A stretch of 64,000 nt of DNA from positions 17,088,979-17,152,978 of the forward strand of contig NC_133472.1 of the NCBI RefSeq assembly GCF_025370935.1, written 5' to 3'. This stretch comes from Choristoneura fumiferana. Taxonomy: Eukaryota; Arthropoda; Insecta; Lepidoptera; Tortricidae. Position 1 is the first letter of the stretch; every line of letters begins with the position of its first letter. The position numbers and the translations under genes were made by a program. This document shows, piece by piece, positions 20,250 to 31,348 of the stretch. Below the pieces are notes generated by a model. It made no database searches and was not told where the DNA came from. It saw nothing but the letters and a program-made list of their open reading frames with translations.

Positions 20250-20384
20250 GGCCGTCTTGCAAGAAAAAATAAATCTAGATTTAGTAGTTAATCCAGGCTT
20301 AAGCTTGAAAGTTCCATACAATTTGACACTACTAAACTGAGCTTAACGCTAACTCGAGATTTATGTGTTTACTGCAAGTGGGCC
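20250..20384. repeat. MITE with GGCCGTCTTGCAAG termini
   Basis: The left end after TAA pairs loosely with CTGCAAGTGGGCC before TTA at the right; TTTAGTAGTTAATCCAGGC pairs with interior sequence. Harbinger-like but the ends are imperfect. Confidence 0.5.
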
Positions 20385-20648
20385 TTAGGTTAACGACACA
20401 ATCTGATTTACAAAACATGGCAAGTATACATATAGTGTTCCCAAGGTAGGCGAAAAAATGGTCAATGAACGAAGGTATTATGTTAGCAAAGAGTATTGTA
20501 ATGTATAGGAATCACCAGTGGAAGTCAGGTGGCAGTGAATGCGTTAATCTTCATTAAGTTTGTAGCCACCTTAATTTTATTTTATTATTTTGGCGCGAAA
20601 CCAAATGACAATTATATGACAGCTGTGACAGAGGCGGTGCAGTATTAG

Positions 20649-20782
20649 GAGGCTACTACGAAATTCAAAGTTCATATCGTACCGTCCCTCTCACTCTTGC
20701 ATTATATACTGTGAGCGTCAGTGGAATAGCAAGCTACGAAGTTTTAATGAATTAGCCACTTCGTTTCGTAGTACAGGCCCTC
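20649..20782. repeat. Hairpin repeat family A, diverged copy in promoter
   Basis: GGCTACTACGAAATTCAAAG, TCGTACCGTCCCTCTCACTC and the right arm TTTCGTAGTACAGGCCCTCC remain recognisable. It ends 147 bp upstream of the RNASEH2B start codon, so it may overlap that gene's promoter or 5' UTR. Confidence 0.65.
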
Positions 20783-20928
20783 CCTCTACGTACGTACCGT
20801 ACAGTACTTACTACAGTAACAGTAGTCTGCCCCAAGTCTGCCCCAAAAGTCCGCCCGCTTCGCACCGCAATTTTGTGTGTGCGTTATTTCATTCAATTTG
20901 ATTATATGTTGGGATATTTTATAGTAAA

Positions 20929-21028
20929 ATGACACGATCTCAGAAAATAACCAGTAACTCGGCTAATACCTCTCAAAATGCGGAAGCTAAGAAACGAGTC
21001 GAAAATACTTGGATACTTCTGGCTAAAG
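20929..21028 (+). CDS. RNASEH2B: RNASEH2B exon 1
   Basis: Starts ATGACACGATCT, with AAA before the ATG. Encodes MTRSQKITSN...KKRVENTWILLAK and one base of D, ending AAAG/GTACTT. The Ser/Asn-rich opening replaces the longer vertebrate N terminus. Confidence 0.88.
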
Positions 21029-24000
21029 GTACTTTGGTAAAGCTGATTTGTTAAGAATTTGACTGCAAGCATTTGCCTTCTATGTACCTTATGACTGCAA
21101 GAAAGCATCAACCATTTTTTCAAAGGGAATAATTCATGAGAATGTTATTGTGATATCAACGTAATGTTTCAGATTCTCTTCTCCAGAACAGCGTGTTTAA
21201 TATCGTGACACTTCCTCACCCGGTGCATTGTAAACCCGCAAAGTTTTGTTTTGATGAAACACACAAGAAGATCTATGAAATCGTCATGTATAACGAGCCC
21301 CATAGGAGCTGGTTTATTGACGAAACTGTTAAATCAGACGCTAGCATGCTAATGTTAACTCCAGTCCACCCAGTATTTCTAGGTAGGTATAGTATAGGTA
21401 ACTATTTTAACTATAATAATAAAATAATATTCAATTAAATTCTTGTAAGTTTATTGATGAATCTGCCAATGTTCAGGTTGGAAATAACATAATACTAATT
21501 GTATTACTATCTCCCTTTCTTTGTTACATATCTGGTTTTCAATCTACATCACAAATATCAGAGTGATGAAAGAATATGCTCATGTAACTCCGTTATTAAA
21601 GGTGTATTTCCTAGAATGTCCTAGAAACTGATGATAATCTGTCAAAAAACTGATTGGGCTGCTTAATACCTCTTAAAATTACTAATTATAGGTTTGTAAT
21701 GATGGCTTAATTTTTGAGATATCATATAAAAAACAACAAATTTTCCTCCCCCAGATTAGTGTTCTTTTATTGCCACAACCTTAAATATTTCAATTTGAAA
21801 ACATAGTTTTTGCTCAATATGTCTGAAAAGTCAGGCTTTAATACTGTACACCGTAAGGTCAGGGTACTTTGGCCCTGAAGGATAACTTTGGCCCTTGGGA
21901 TTAACTCGGTCCTGCTCTTATAATTGCTTTGAGAATATGGCTCTTTGCCATGGTTGGTGTTAATTGATTGATCATGTTTTTATGTGATTTTCATAGGGGC
22001 CAAAGTAACCCTCCAATGAGTCAAAGTACCCAGACTACATGGTAATTATTTTTACATGTTTAATCCTAATTAGCTGAAAAAAGTCAAAAGTCACTTGCTA
22101 CAGATTATTATCGGTTTCCGGGACACCAGGTATATAGATATTTCTGTATTCTAGTATCAAGCCAGAATATGTTTGTTATTCCAGTTTTACCTCATATAAA
22201 AGAACAATGCAGCAGCAGGGCTGTACCATTAGAAGACTTGGTGTTAGACAAAAAATTTAACAAAGTGTTCAAATTTCTTGCTGACCTGAACAATGTGGCT
22301 GACTTAAAGGTAATACTTGCCCACAGCAGGATTAGTAGAAAGGAGAAGCCAACATGTGGAGTGGGATTTTAACACCTTGACCTGCTCTGACTGTTTCTCT
22401 ACCACATCATTCTTTCCAGATTGCCTAACAAAAATGTTGACTTTTTGACTCCAAGCCACTGCCATTTATTTCAAATGATTGTGATCTTAACATTCTCATC
22501 CCTTGCCATTATTAATAGGTAGCACTTTGATTTCCCAATATTCTAGTGATACTGGACAGCTTGGTTTCCAGATGAAAATAAGTTTGAAGCTATTATGTTA
22601 TAAATAGGCATAGCATCCCAGTGCTACATACATGTCCAATCCTTATCAGCTGCATTAGTAAATTGGCTGTGATGATAATTGGCTTACTTTGATCACAATT
22701 TTCTTGCAGTACCTACATACTTACTGATGTGATGTACTGAACTGATGCTACTACATTGATGATGTTTTAACCTTGTACAAGATGTTATACCGCCCACCGT
22801 TTTATTGCAGGGTCCTGAAGACTTAAGGGCTTACAAATACAATGAAACAAAAACTTTGTCATGGCTTGAAAGCAAAGTACACAAAGTTGCAAAGGAATTG
22901 AAAGAAAAGAATATTCATGTTTCATCCGGTGCCGTTTCTGCAACTTTTGTAGCTAGTAATGCTAGCAGTGATTCTGTTGATCAAGGTAATTAATATGAAT
23001 TTGGGGATATCTATTATACGGTTTACTAATATGTTGCATAAAATCGAATCACATAATTTCGTTTCTCATAACAACCTTGAGCAGAATCATCATATCACCA
23101 AATTACTTTTCGCATATATTTTTTCTCATACTATCATTTCTCATAATTTTGTAAAGCAGAATATTAACATCACATAATAACAAATAACATTACTTTGCAT
23201 AAGGATAATAAAAAGCAAGAAAAATGGAACCCCTATTATACTAACTGTAGCCCTTGACTTCTTCTACATAGAATTTGTTTCAGAATAATTATTCAGACTA
23301 AAAAGTATCAAAGCGGAACAAACAGGCAAACAAGCAAACTCGCTAAGTGAAATGGAAATTGACTAAGATCTATTCTATTCTGTAAAAAGAAACTGACAGG
23401 CTAAGATACAAAACTATATCATCATCTCGGCCTAAGATACAATACTCTACTTCCTACTGCGGGGCACGGGCCTCCTCTCAGAATGAGAGAGCAGTGTAAA
23501 TTGGGAACTTCACACACACACACCATTGAATTGCTTGGTAAACTCCAATTCAATAGAATCTGACAATCCTGTAGACACTTCCAGCCTACTAATATAAACA
23601 CCGGGCTGCCTAAGGATTTGTGATGTGACTATTATTCTTTTTTGATTCCTTTTAGATGATAATTGCAACAACAGGGACATATATAATCAAGTGTGCCCAC
23701 GATAGGGTGTCTTAAATATGTAGAAAATTGACAGATTCTATTGAATTGTACTTTAGATACATATGTGCAGGTCTCCTCACGATCATTATTTTCCTTCACC
23801 ACATCTCATGGTGAATTTCTAATGTATTGTCGCACATCAATTCTGTAAAACTCAATGCGTGTGCGCACGCGCGTTTGCGTGTTTATTGCTCTTTCGCACG
23901 AACTTTTTTTTTTGAGGCTTTAAACACTCCAGGTGATCATGTCAGCCTCATGGGTGCTCGCTCATGTTTCCTACGCAAGGGACATATTCAAAAATTGGTA

Positions 24001-24789
24001 AATGCAAATGGCTTTGCCCGATGTTGGCTCTGAGAGCCAACAATTGACCTGGCCATTGTCGCACTAACATTTGGATGAAATTTGGTATGCAGATAGTTGA
24101 ATCACTGGCTGACACAAAAGCTACTTTTTATCCCGATATTTACGCAGGATCGGTTTTTATACAGGTTATATCCCAAAATCTTAACCCCTAAGTACAGGTG
24201 ATCTAGGACTTGGTGATCTGCATACAAAGTATGGGAATTATGTAAAATCCCACTTCCAGTGGTTCCATTTTAACTGCTAGACTGCCTGCCTGGTTTACGC
24301 GAGCTAAGTCACGGGTAAACGGTAGTTATGTTATAAAACGTAAAATCCGCCAATTTTAAATGAACAACAGTTAAACTTTATCCTACGCCGTCAGTAGGTA
24401 TCCCAAATCTCCTCGGTTTACAATAAATAGTAGAATAATTTACTCATGTTATATTTTCTCTTTTAGAGTTCTACCTGAAATATGCTCTGGGAATAATAGC
24501 TGAATATGTTGAAGCAGATATTGTGGAAAAATTAGAAAGTAAATTTGATTTGAAACCTGACTTAATGGAATCTTTAGGGCAAAAAAGGAAATCTAGAATT
24601 GGTGAAAGTAATAACAAGAGGATAAAAAGTGACCAAACTGCAAATGGAAGTGATTTATCAGAGAGTATGACAATGCAATCTTCAAATACTGCCAACAAGC
24701 AGAAACCTTTGTCTGCAAAGGAAAAAGCAAGACAAAAAGCCGCAAGTGGGACTAAGACCATATCATCATTTTTCTCAAAGAAATCATAG
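20929..24789 (+). CDS. RNASEH2B: Ribonuclease H2 subunit B (gene span, five coding exons)
   Basis: Non-catalytic subunit of the RNase H2 trimer, which nicks DNA at misincorporated ribonucleotides and removes RNA:DNA hybrids in the nucleus; B and C form a triple barrel beside the catalytic A subunit. Exons are 20929-21028, 21173-21382, 22185-22309, 22811-22985 and 24467-24789; phases agree and give 310 aa (human 312). Matches to the family in order: WILLAKDSLLQNSVFNIVTL, PHRSWFIDETVKSDASM, TPVHPVFLVLPHIKE, NETKTLSWLESKVHKVA, NIHVSSGAVSATF, YLKYALGIIAEYV. The last residues TKTISSFFSKKS form a PCNA-binding (PIP-like) motif, as in human RNase H2B. Identity is firm from these motifs; no conserved residue is obviously lost. 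Confidence 0.93.
21173..21382 (+). CDS. RNASEH2B: RNASEH2B exon 2
   Basis: Acceptor TGTTTCAG/ATTC, donor CTAG/GTAGGT. Encodes DSLLQNSVFNIVTLPHPV through HPVFL, the heart of the barrel that contacts subunit C. Confidence 0.93.
21858..22040. repeat. Word-repeat element in RNASEH2B intron 2 (ACTTTGGCCC words)
   Basis: GTACTTTGGCCCT, AACTTTGGCCCTTGG, then GGGGCCAAAGTAACCCT and CAAAGTACCC in the opposite sense. The words mirror around a less patterned centre, like a short TIR element with degenerate subterminal repeats. Confidence 0.5.
22185..22309 (+). CDS. RNASEH2B: RNASEH2B exon 3
   Basis: Acceptor TATTCCAG/TTTTAC, donor AAAG/GTAATA. Encodes VLPHIKEQCSSRAVPLEDLV through NNVADLK. Confidence 0.93.
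22811..22985 (+). CDS. RNASEH2B: RNASEH2B exon 4
   Basis: Acceptor TATTGCAG/GGTCC, donor CAAG/GTAATT. Encodes GPEDLRAYKYNETKTLSWLE to the Ser-rich SSDSVDQ linker. Confidence 0.93.
22990..23220. repeat. Word-repeat element in RNASEH2B intron 4 (TTTCTCATA words)
   Basis: Short words TTTCTCATAA, TTTTTTCTCATACTATC, ATTTCTCATAATTTTG and AAGCAGAAT recur in degenerate form. The same words dominate 44220-44480, so the two belong to one family. Confidence 0.5.
23415..23570 (-). repeat. SINE/RTE-tail fragment
   Basis: CGGGGCACGGGCCTCCTCTC and AGAATGAGAGAGCAGTG are the conserved tail shared by lepidopteran RTE elements and their SINEs, reading on the minus strand with an (ATC)n side at 23417. Related pieces are at 40250-40330 and 63675-63743. 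Confidence 0.6.
24050..24330 (-). repeat. Helitron-like lepidopteran repeat in RNASEH2B intron 4
   Basis: GGATGAAATTTGGTATGCAG, TTTTTATCCCGATATT and the closing GTTTACGCGAGCTAAGTCAC with GGGTAAACG. It ends about 140 bp before exon 5. Confidence 0.6.
24467..24789 (+). CDS. RNASEH2B: RNASEH2B exon 5, nuclear-type basic tail, PIP-like motif, stop
   Basis: Acceptor CTCTTTTAG/AGTTC. Encodes EFYLKYALGIIAEYVEADIV, a basic stretch GQKRKSRIGES...NKRIKSD that could act as a nuclear signal, and the C-terminal TISSFF motif. No canonical AATAAA is seen in the 120 bp downstream; the 3' end is unresolved. Confidence 0.92.
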
Positions 24790-25124
24790 AATGACTAAAA
24801 ACACCATAATTAATAATGTTTATTGTTGATTAATAATTTTAATGTATAATAATTATTCTGATATAAAATGCAAGTAAAGCAAATTGTATCTTTTTTTTTG
24901 TTGGATTACTGCTTAGGATTACTGTAATATAATGATAACATCACTACCACCAAAGCCTTTGAGTATTCAACTAGACACTACTGCTAATTTTGAAAAGCAT
25001 ATATTTTTCTTAGGGTCGTAGAGGTGTACTAATAAAAAGGTATTATGGGCATTTCTATCCATCGTACCCTGAGTTTATCTCTCCGCTTTCAACAAAATTA
25101 GTCCATGATTCTGAGCTGGAAAAA
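24790..25124. other. RNASEH2B downstream spacer
   Basis: A+T-rich; presumably contains the RNASEH2B 3' UTR. Nothing else recognised. Confidence 0.4.
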
Positions 25125-25200
25125 CAGCAGGGCTACTACGAAACTCGAAGGTGGAAGGGACGGTACGTCACGAACTTCGAGTTTCGTAGTAGCCCTACAG
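25125..25200. repeat. Hairpin repeat family A, internally deleted copy
   Basis: Both CAGCAGGGCTACTACGAAAC and CGAGTTTCGTAGTAGCCCT ends are intact, but the centre and part of one arm are missing, leaving 76 bp. The deletion retains both termini. Confidence 0.75.
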
Positions 25201-25365
25201 GATCTCCAAATGTGTCCCCAAAATATTGTATGGATGGATACAAAGACTTAAGAAAAAATCGTAACAAAACGGACAACAAGGACCGGGGGATTTTTTTATA
25301 GGGGGTTTAACTACATCATAGTAACATTCATTACCTTACTGTTACGCTTACTGTAGGATGTTAGG

Positions 25366-25808
25366 GCCCTGTATGTAGATGCGAAGCCGGTTATTAACGA
25401 TTTTATTTTAACCAAGCGGTTAAAAATGCATTTTTCATTATTAACGGTTATTTAACCGTATTTTATGTTATGCTTATTACGGTTAAATACTACCGCTAGA
25501 TGCCGCTAGCGGCTTAAAATGTGTATCGTGTCATGAGTTGTGCGATGATGCCAGCTTCAACTGGCGCGTGCCCAGCCCGGCCCAGCCGAGAAATTGCTTT
25601 GCCCCGTCCCGCGTCCCCCACTGCTCCGCCGCCAATTTGGTCCGTATTTCGCAGGTAAATCGCCAGGAGCACTTTTTACATGCATGCATTGATTTGTACT
25701 CTTTTTCTTTGTCGCAGTCGGATAATTAATCGTTAATAACTGCATTTTATCGACAGCTAACCATAAATTTGGTTAATTAACGGTAGCTAACGGGTTTTTA
25801 CAACTATA
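25366..25808. repeat. Word-repeat element with G+C-rich centre (CGGTTAA words)
   Basis: The left arm (25384-25500) and right arm (25720-25800) are built from CGGTTAT, GGTTAAA, AACGGTTA and GGTTAATTAACGG words. The centre 25540-25660 is markedly C+G-rich (CCCAGCCCGGCCCAGCCGAG). Compare the structure at 44220 and 51251. Confidence 0.5.
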
Positions 25809-25811
25809 GCC

Positions 25812-25940
25812 CTGCAGGGCTACTACGAAACTCGAAGTTCGTGTCATGCGGTCTCTCTGACACTTAAACTATTTAATACGAGAGCGAGAGGGACGGTACG
25901 ATATGAACTTCGAGTTACAAGTTTCGTAGTAGCCCGGCTG
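25812..25940. repeat. Hairpin repeat family A, full copy
   Basis: The arms include CTCGAAGTTCGTGTC and GAGCGAGAGGGACGGTACGA; the right end is CGTAGTAGCCCGGCTG. It directly follows the word-repeat element. Confidence 0.75.
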
Positions 25941-26008
25941 TATACAAGGCTTTCAAGCCCTTGACTTGCTCAACTAGCAACACCGCGTAAAAAAAATATT
26001 GACTGAGC

Positions 26009-26462
26009 ATAGACACAGTGCTGCCAACTTAGTGACTTTGTCGCTAGAACTAACGACTTTTACTTAAGTCTTAGCGACCAAAAAAAAGTTGACTAAAATG
26101 GTTTAGCGACTTATCTGGCGACTCATCGACGACGAGAATTATGCAGTGCCAAGAAATGTATAATTATTATGGAAAGCAACAAACGCGCTTGCGCACCAAA
26201 TTCAAACTTTATTTAATTTAAGCTCTATTCGTTTATGTTCTAGCTTTAGCTATTTAAAAAAAAAAACAAATCAATTTCAGTGAATTCGGAAATCTTCTGT
26301 TGTTTTTTTTTTTCGTATCCCAACATTTCACTCTCATGGCCTCTTGTGTCTCTCCCAGTCAAAGTCCTGAGTCCGCTCACTCCTGGTGGAATTTTAGCGA
26401 CTTTCTAACGACTTTTGATTTTGAGTTTAGCGACTGGAGTTTCTAGGAGTTGGCAACTCTGC
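26009..26462. repeat. Inverted-end element with AGCGACTTT words
   Basis: The left end AGTGCTGCCAACTTAGTGAC mirrors the right end GGAGTTGGCAACTCTGC. TTAGCGACTTT, GCGACTTATCTGGCGACTC and AACGACTTTTG recur in the arms. The right end is 205 bp from the RFC4 start codon. Confidence 0.6.
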
Positions 26463-26666
26463 ATAGACAAGACAAAATTTGAACTGTCAAAGTGTCAAGG
26501 CGGCAAAAGCATCGAGCGAGATAGATGCCGCTTGGATGCCGCGTTTTGTTGAGTTGGTTGAGTCAAGACGTCAAGACAAGAAAGAATTTTGATAGCTTGT
26601 TTGTTGTGTTGAATGTATTTATTTTAACTATATATAAGGATTTGAAAAAGGAATATAATCAGCATA

Positions 26667-26773
26667 ATGCAAGCTTTTCTGAAAACTGGCAAAATTTCAA
26701 CTTCGGGTGCCCCGACAGTTTCTGGCCCAAAGTCAACAAAGAAAAAGCCCCCGGCACCATGGGTTGAAAAATA
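26667..26773 (+). CDS. RFC4: RFC4 exon 1
   Basis: ATG in AATCAGCATAATGC. Encodes MQAFLKTGKISTSGAPTVSG up to PWVEK plus two bases; the donor is AAATA/GTAATG, interrupting the Tyr codon of KYRP. The MQAFL start is conserved in RFC4 and fixes this ATG. Confidence 0.93.
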
Positions 26774-29700
26774 GTAATGTTTTGAATTATGTCCCAAACA
26801 TGTTATAAATTTTTAGTTTCGAGTTATTGATTTGAGATTTTCTTCCAGCCGTCCACGAACTATCGACGATATCGTTGACCAGGGCGAGGTGGTTCAAGTT
26901 TTACGACAGTGTCTGTCTGGGGGCGATCTGCCGCATTTATTGTTTTACGGGCCCCCGGGGACTGGCAAGACGAGCGCTATCCTGGCCGCTGCCCGGCAGC
27001 TGTTTGGCGACATCACCCGCGACCGCGTGCTGGAGCTGAATGCGTCCGACGAGCGAGGCATTCAAGTGGTCAGAGACAAAGTCAAATCCTTTGCTCAGCT
27101 AACCGTTAGCAGCACTAAAGCTGAGTAAGTAATTTTTTTAAGAATTAAATAAGCACATCAACCAATAGTTAAATGTTCACACCAAATGATGTTTTTATGA
27201 ATTACATGATTCTATTTCTATTTTTAGTGGCCAACCATGCCCACCATACAAACTGGTAATATTGGATGAAGCTGACTCCATGACCACGGCAGCCCAGGCG
27301 GCACTGCGCCGCACCATGGAGCGGGAGACGCGCACAACACGCTTTTGCCTCATTTGTAACTATGTGTCTCGGATCATCCCTCCAATTACCAGTCGCTGCT
27401 CCAAATTCAGATTTAAGCCACTTGCCCGGGAAAATGTTATAAAAAGGTAAAAAGCACAATTTTCATAATATTCTTCATATATTTTATAGATCATGATTAC
27501 TTGATTTATTGGAAGCATAAGTGGAAGTTTAGTGTAGGTATACTCAACTCATATTTTACTAGCTTTTATTTGAATTTACACATATTTACAGTTGAGGAAA
27601 CTGAATTCTGTACCAGGGTGGGATCTTTTCATAATCAGTTTCACTATGATTTTAGCAGATGTATGGAATGTCAATATGATATCAGTAGTACAAAGGCTCC
27701 ACCGTGGTATGTGGTTCAATTTCTTTGATTGTATGTATGTACACCTTGAAAATTTGCAAATCATTTTTTAATCACTTTCTGGTATCTGATTGAGCTGAAA
27801 TTTTATATACTTCTGTAAACCCAGTAACAATACAATAATCTGGTAGTGAAACTGGTGTTCTGGCCAGGATACTTTCACAGGGCGGAACTCCTCAATGGTT
27901 GATGGTATCAACTTGAAATTTGGTACACAATAAATGTACTTAGTTTGGACAACAATGCAAGTAAAGTCAACAGAAAGTAAAGTCAGACAAAAAGCAGAAT
28001 TATTTTTTTGTTTCATAAGCAATATATGGTAATTTATTTTGCTTAGCACATTGATGTTGTGTTGCAACCAATCTATAGGTTTTAGATGCTTAGTAGCAGC
28101 GAGGTAGCAACTAGAGGCGTGAGATGATGTGCAACAATTTTTATTATGTATCATAGGAAGGAAATGGTTACATTCAAACTCAAAGTCAAAATATCTTTAT
28201 TCAATTTAGGCTATAACAAGCACTTATGAATGTCAAAAAAAAACTACCACCGGTTCGGAAAAACCTCTGCTGAGTAGAATCCTGCAAGAAACTCAACGAG
28301 GTATATATTTTTTTAAACAGATTTACAATATTATTAAATGATATTTATACACCACAAGTATTTAACACAACTTTATTTTTAACACAGTAGGTTCACTATT
28401 TGAAGGGATTGCTAATGCGGATCAGAATTATTTCCAAATATCCCTGTCCATGATATAATCATTAACTTTATAATACGCCTTTGATATTGATGTCTTCTTG
28501 ACAATAGATCTGAATTTTGTATCTGTGTCATTTATAATATTTTTTGGAATTTTATTATAAAAACATATGCAATTTCCCAGAAAAGACTTTTTGGTTTTAG
28601 CCAGTCTGTAAGATGGAACTTTAAGCTTCCCTGTGTTTCTAGTAGCCTTTGGCTTATCGACGTTAGTGGGAATTTCAATGCTTCAATGTACATTATATGT
28701 TCTTAAGACCTAATAGTTCATACTAACATTCCTGCAGCCTTATATTAGGCCAATAGTAGGAGTAATAACAATGATTAATTAATTTTGTTACTTATGCTGT
28801 TTTTTCCAACATGATTCAAATAACACATGGTGATTATGTAACTTTGTGAGGTGGTATCAATTTTTTTTTATTTTTTCCATCACAGATATAATGCTTGAAA
28901 AAAATTAAATCACATTAAAACTGCTGATTTTTTGGATATTCTAACTCAAATTCGCTAACAAATTGTTAAGTTACTGTGTTATATTAACTTTTATTCTTTA
29001 ATGAACGCCTTTACTATGTCGATAATAGGTCGCAATTGCTAGAGGTGAGGGTTATCGGTAAAAATAAAAGCGGTAAAATAAACAAACTTATTATTAATTT
29101 GAAAAGTAACATTCCAAGTGTTGAATAAATTATATTTTAAAATCTACGACTGCTGTCACGTCAACAAGTGTGATGTTTTGAATAAAAACAAAGTAGTATC
29201 ATTTTAAAATTCAAATAAGACTTTCAGTTTGATAGCATAACATTTAAACCAATAAATAATACTATTGCCACTTTTAGCGCTAGGTACATGCAAAAGTATT
29301 GTACATGTAATCCAATTACATAGCTAGCTTCCAGCAGTCTTACTAAAAGCTTTATTATTTCTGTGTTGCAGGCTACGTGAGATTTGCGAAGCGGAGGGCG
29401 TGGAAGTGGGTGAGGGGGAGGTACTGCACCAAGCGGTGGACACCTGTGAAGGAGACTTGCGCCGCGCGCTCACCGCCTTGCAGTGTTGCCAGCGTTTGCT
29501 CGGAGGAGTCACCGCTGACGGGCTTGTTGAGGCAAGACTTCTAGTGCTTGAACACACAGTACCAATCATTACCTGCTTCGCTCGCGTGAACCCACTACCC
29601 TGTGTCGTGTTGGTTTACGTCATATTTATTAACCAGCCTTTACCACCAGTTTCGCATGTGTCAATCGTTAGACTCAGCAGTTGGACTAAACTTACGGGAT

Positions 29701-31316
29701 TTTATTAAATATCCACAAGACCTGGATTTGGCATGTGGTCTTCATTCACATTGCTTGAAAAACTTAGCGACTAAGGTTTTAGGATTTTATCCCGTGAGAC
29801 AATCAAAATAAAAAGTAGCTTAAGTATTACTCCAGAGATTCAGCTATCTACATACCAAATTTTGTCCAAATCCGTCAAGCCGTTTTAGCTCAAAAAAGCG
29901 ACAAACGTACTCGCGCACACATGCAGGCAAAAACCTCCAAACTTTTGCTTTTATAATAATACTTAGTAGGGTTTCATGATATGCCTAGAAATTTCATGAT
30001 CTGCCTAAATGTCACTAGGCAAATCGTTAAACGGTGAGTTTTGAACGATATGGCGGATGTCCCTGAGACAGTTCATGAAATGGCGCCATTTCACGATATG
30101 CCTAGGAATTTCGTGATCCGGTGAGTTTTACGATCGGCCGCCGACACGTATAAAAAAAAATACACTATACAGTGTAAACTCTATTTTACGCCACCCTATT
30201 TAACGACAAGCTCCATAAAACGTCGAAATTACTTCAGTTGGTTTACTTTTTTATCCGTTTAATGACGTCATTGATACACTTAAACCCATTCTAGATAACG
30301 ACAATAATACGTCATTATTAGGAAGAAACAGTGCTGTTTATATTTCCCAAATTAGTTAAAACTGCAGCTGCATTATAGTCTTTTTTTTGTTAATTTGTTG
30401 CTTTCTTGTCTAGCGCATGTTCACCTTAACTATCGGCAACAAAGGCCAAAGGTTTTAAAAAAATTCTTCTTTTGTTTTTTGTGACAACCTTGCACATGTT
30501 TTTACTTCAGCTGCTAAATTATCGTTAGGTTATATTATAGGTTCGTTATCATATTTTTAGTTGCTCATAAACTTTCAAAGTGTGAACAAGGCCTGTAAGA
30601 AAATTTCGACTGTATGAAGAGTAAATACATATTGTAATAGTAAAATAATATCGAACTTCTCTCTGCATTTAACAACTGTTGAGAATGGCATAAAATGTTA
30701 TGTGTCTTCCAGACCAATTTCTCTATTAATAACAATTTTACCAGAAATGTTAACCTAGTCACAGATCTAGTGCTATAAAGGTCAGTAACTTACTGCTGTA
30801 CATGTGACAGGTGCAGAATTTTCACTTTTATTTAACTTAAGGTATTAAACTCAACTTATTTAAAGTAGCCTATCATGCGGTAGGCTAAGTGCTTGTTATA
30901 GCCTAAACTGAATAAGGATATTTTGAATTTGACTTTTGACTTTGCCTTTGCATCAATATTGTAGAGATAATACCAATCGGGTACTTTTACAAAAACGCGA
31001 AAAAAAAATACGAGGCCTAGAATTAGGTCAATGGTGTCAGTGTCCTATGATATTTATTTATTTTATTTCACGGCCTAACCTAGATATCTTAATTGCTTCT
31101 GAAATGCAAAACCTTTTAGTCTAGGTGTTTTTTGGCTAGGTTTGTTCTGCGAACAGCAGTAGAATAATTGGTTGTAAAAATTTATTTCTGCAGGTGACAG
31201 GTCTAGTGCCAGATGTACTAGTCAACGAATACCTCGGCATCAAGAATTACGCTGAACTAGAGCAGTTTGTCGAAACGTAAGTATCATAGTTAAATCAGTT
31301 TTCTAATTTGAATTAC

Positions 31317-31348
<32 letters not shown>

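Larger units (their letters stand above)
19777..20928. promoter_or_regulatory. Divergent promoter region, Ythdf / RNASEH2B
   Basis: 1,152 bp separate the two opposed start codons, so both promoters and 5' UTRs must lie here. I see no clear TATA box. About 20810-20880 is relatively C-rich (CCGCCCGCTTCGCACCGC) and is the best unique candidate. Two MITEs occupy part of the space (20250-20384 and 20649-20782). Confidence 0.5.
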
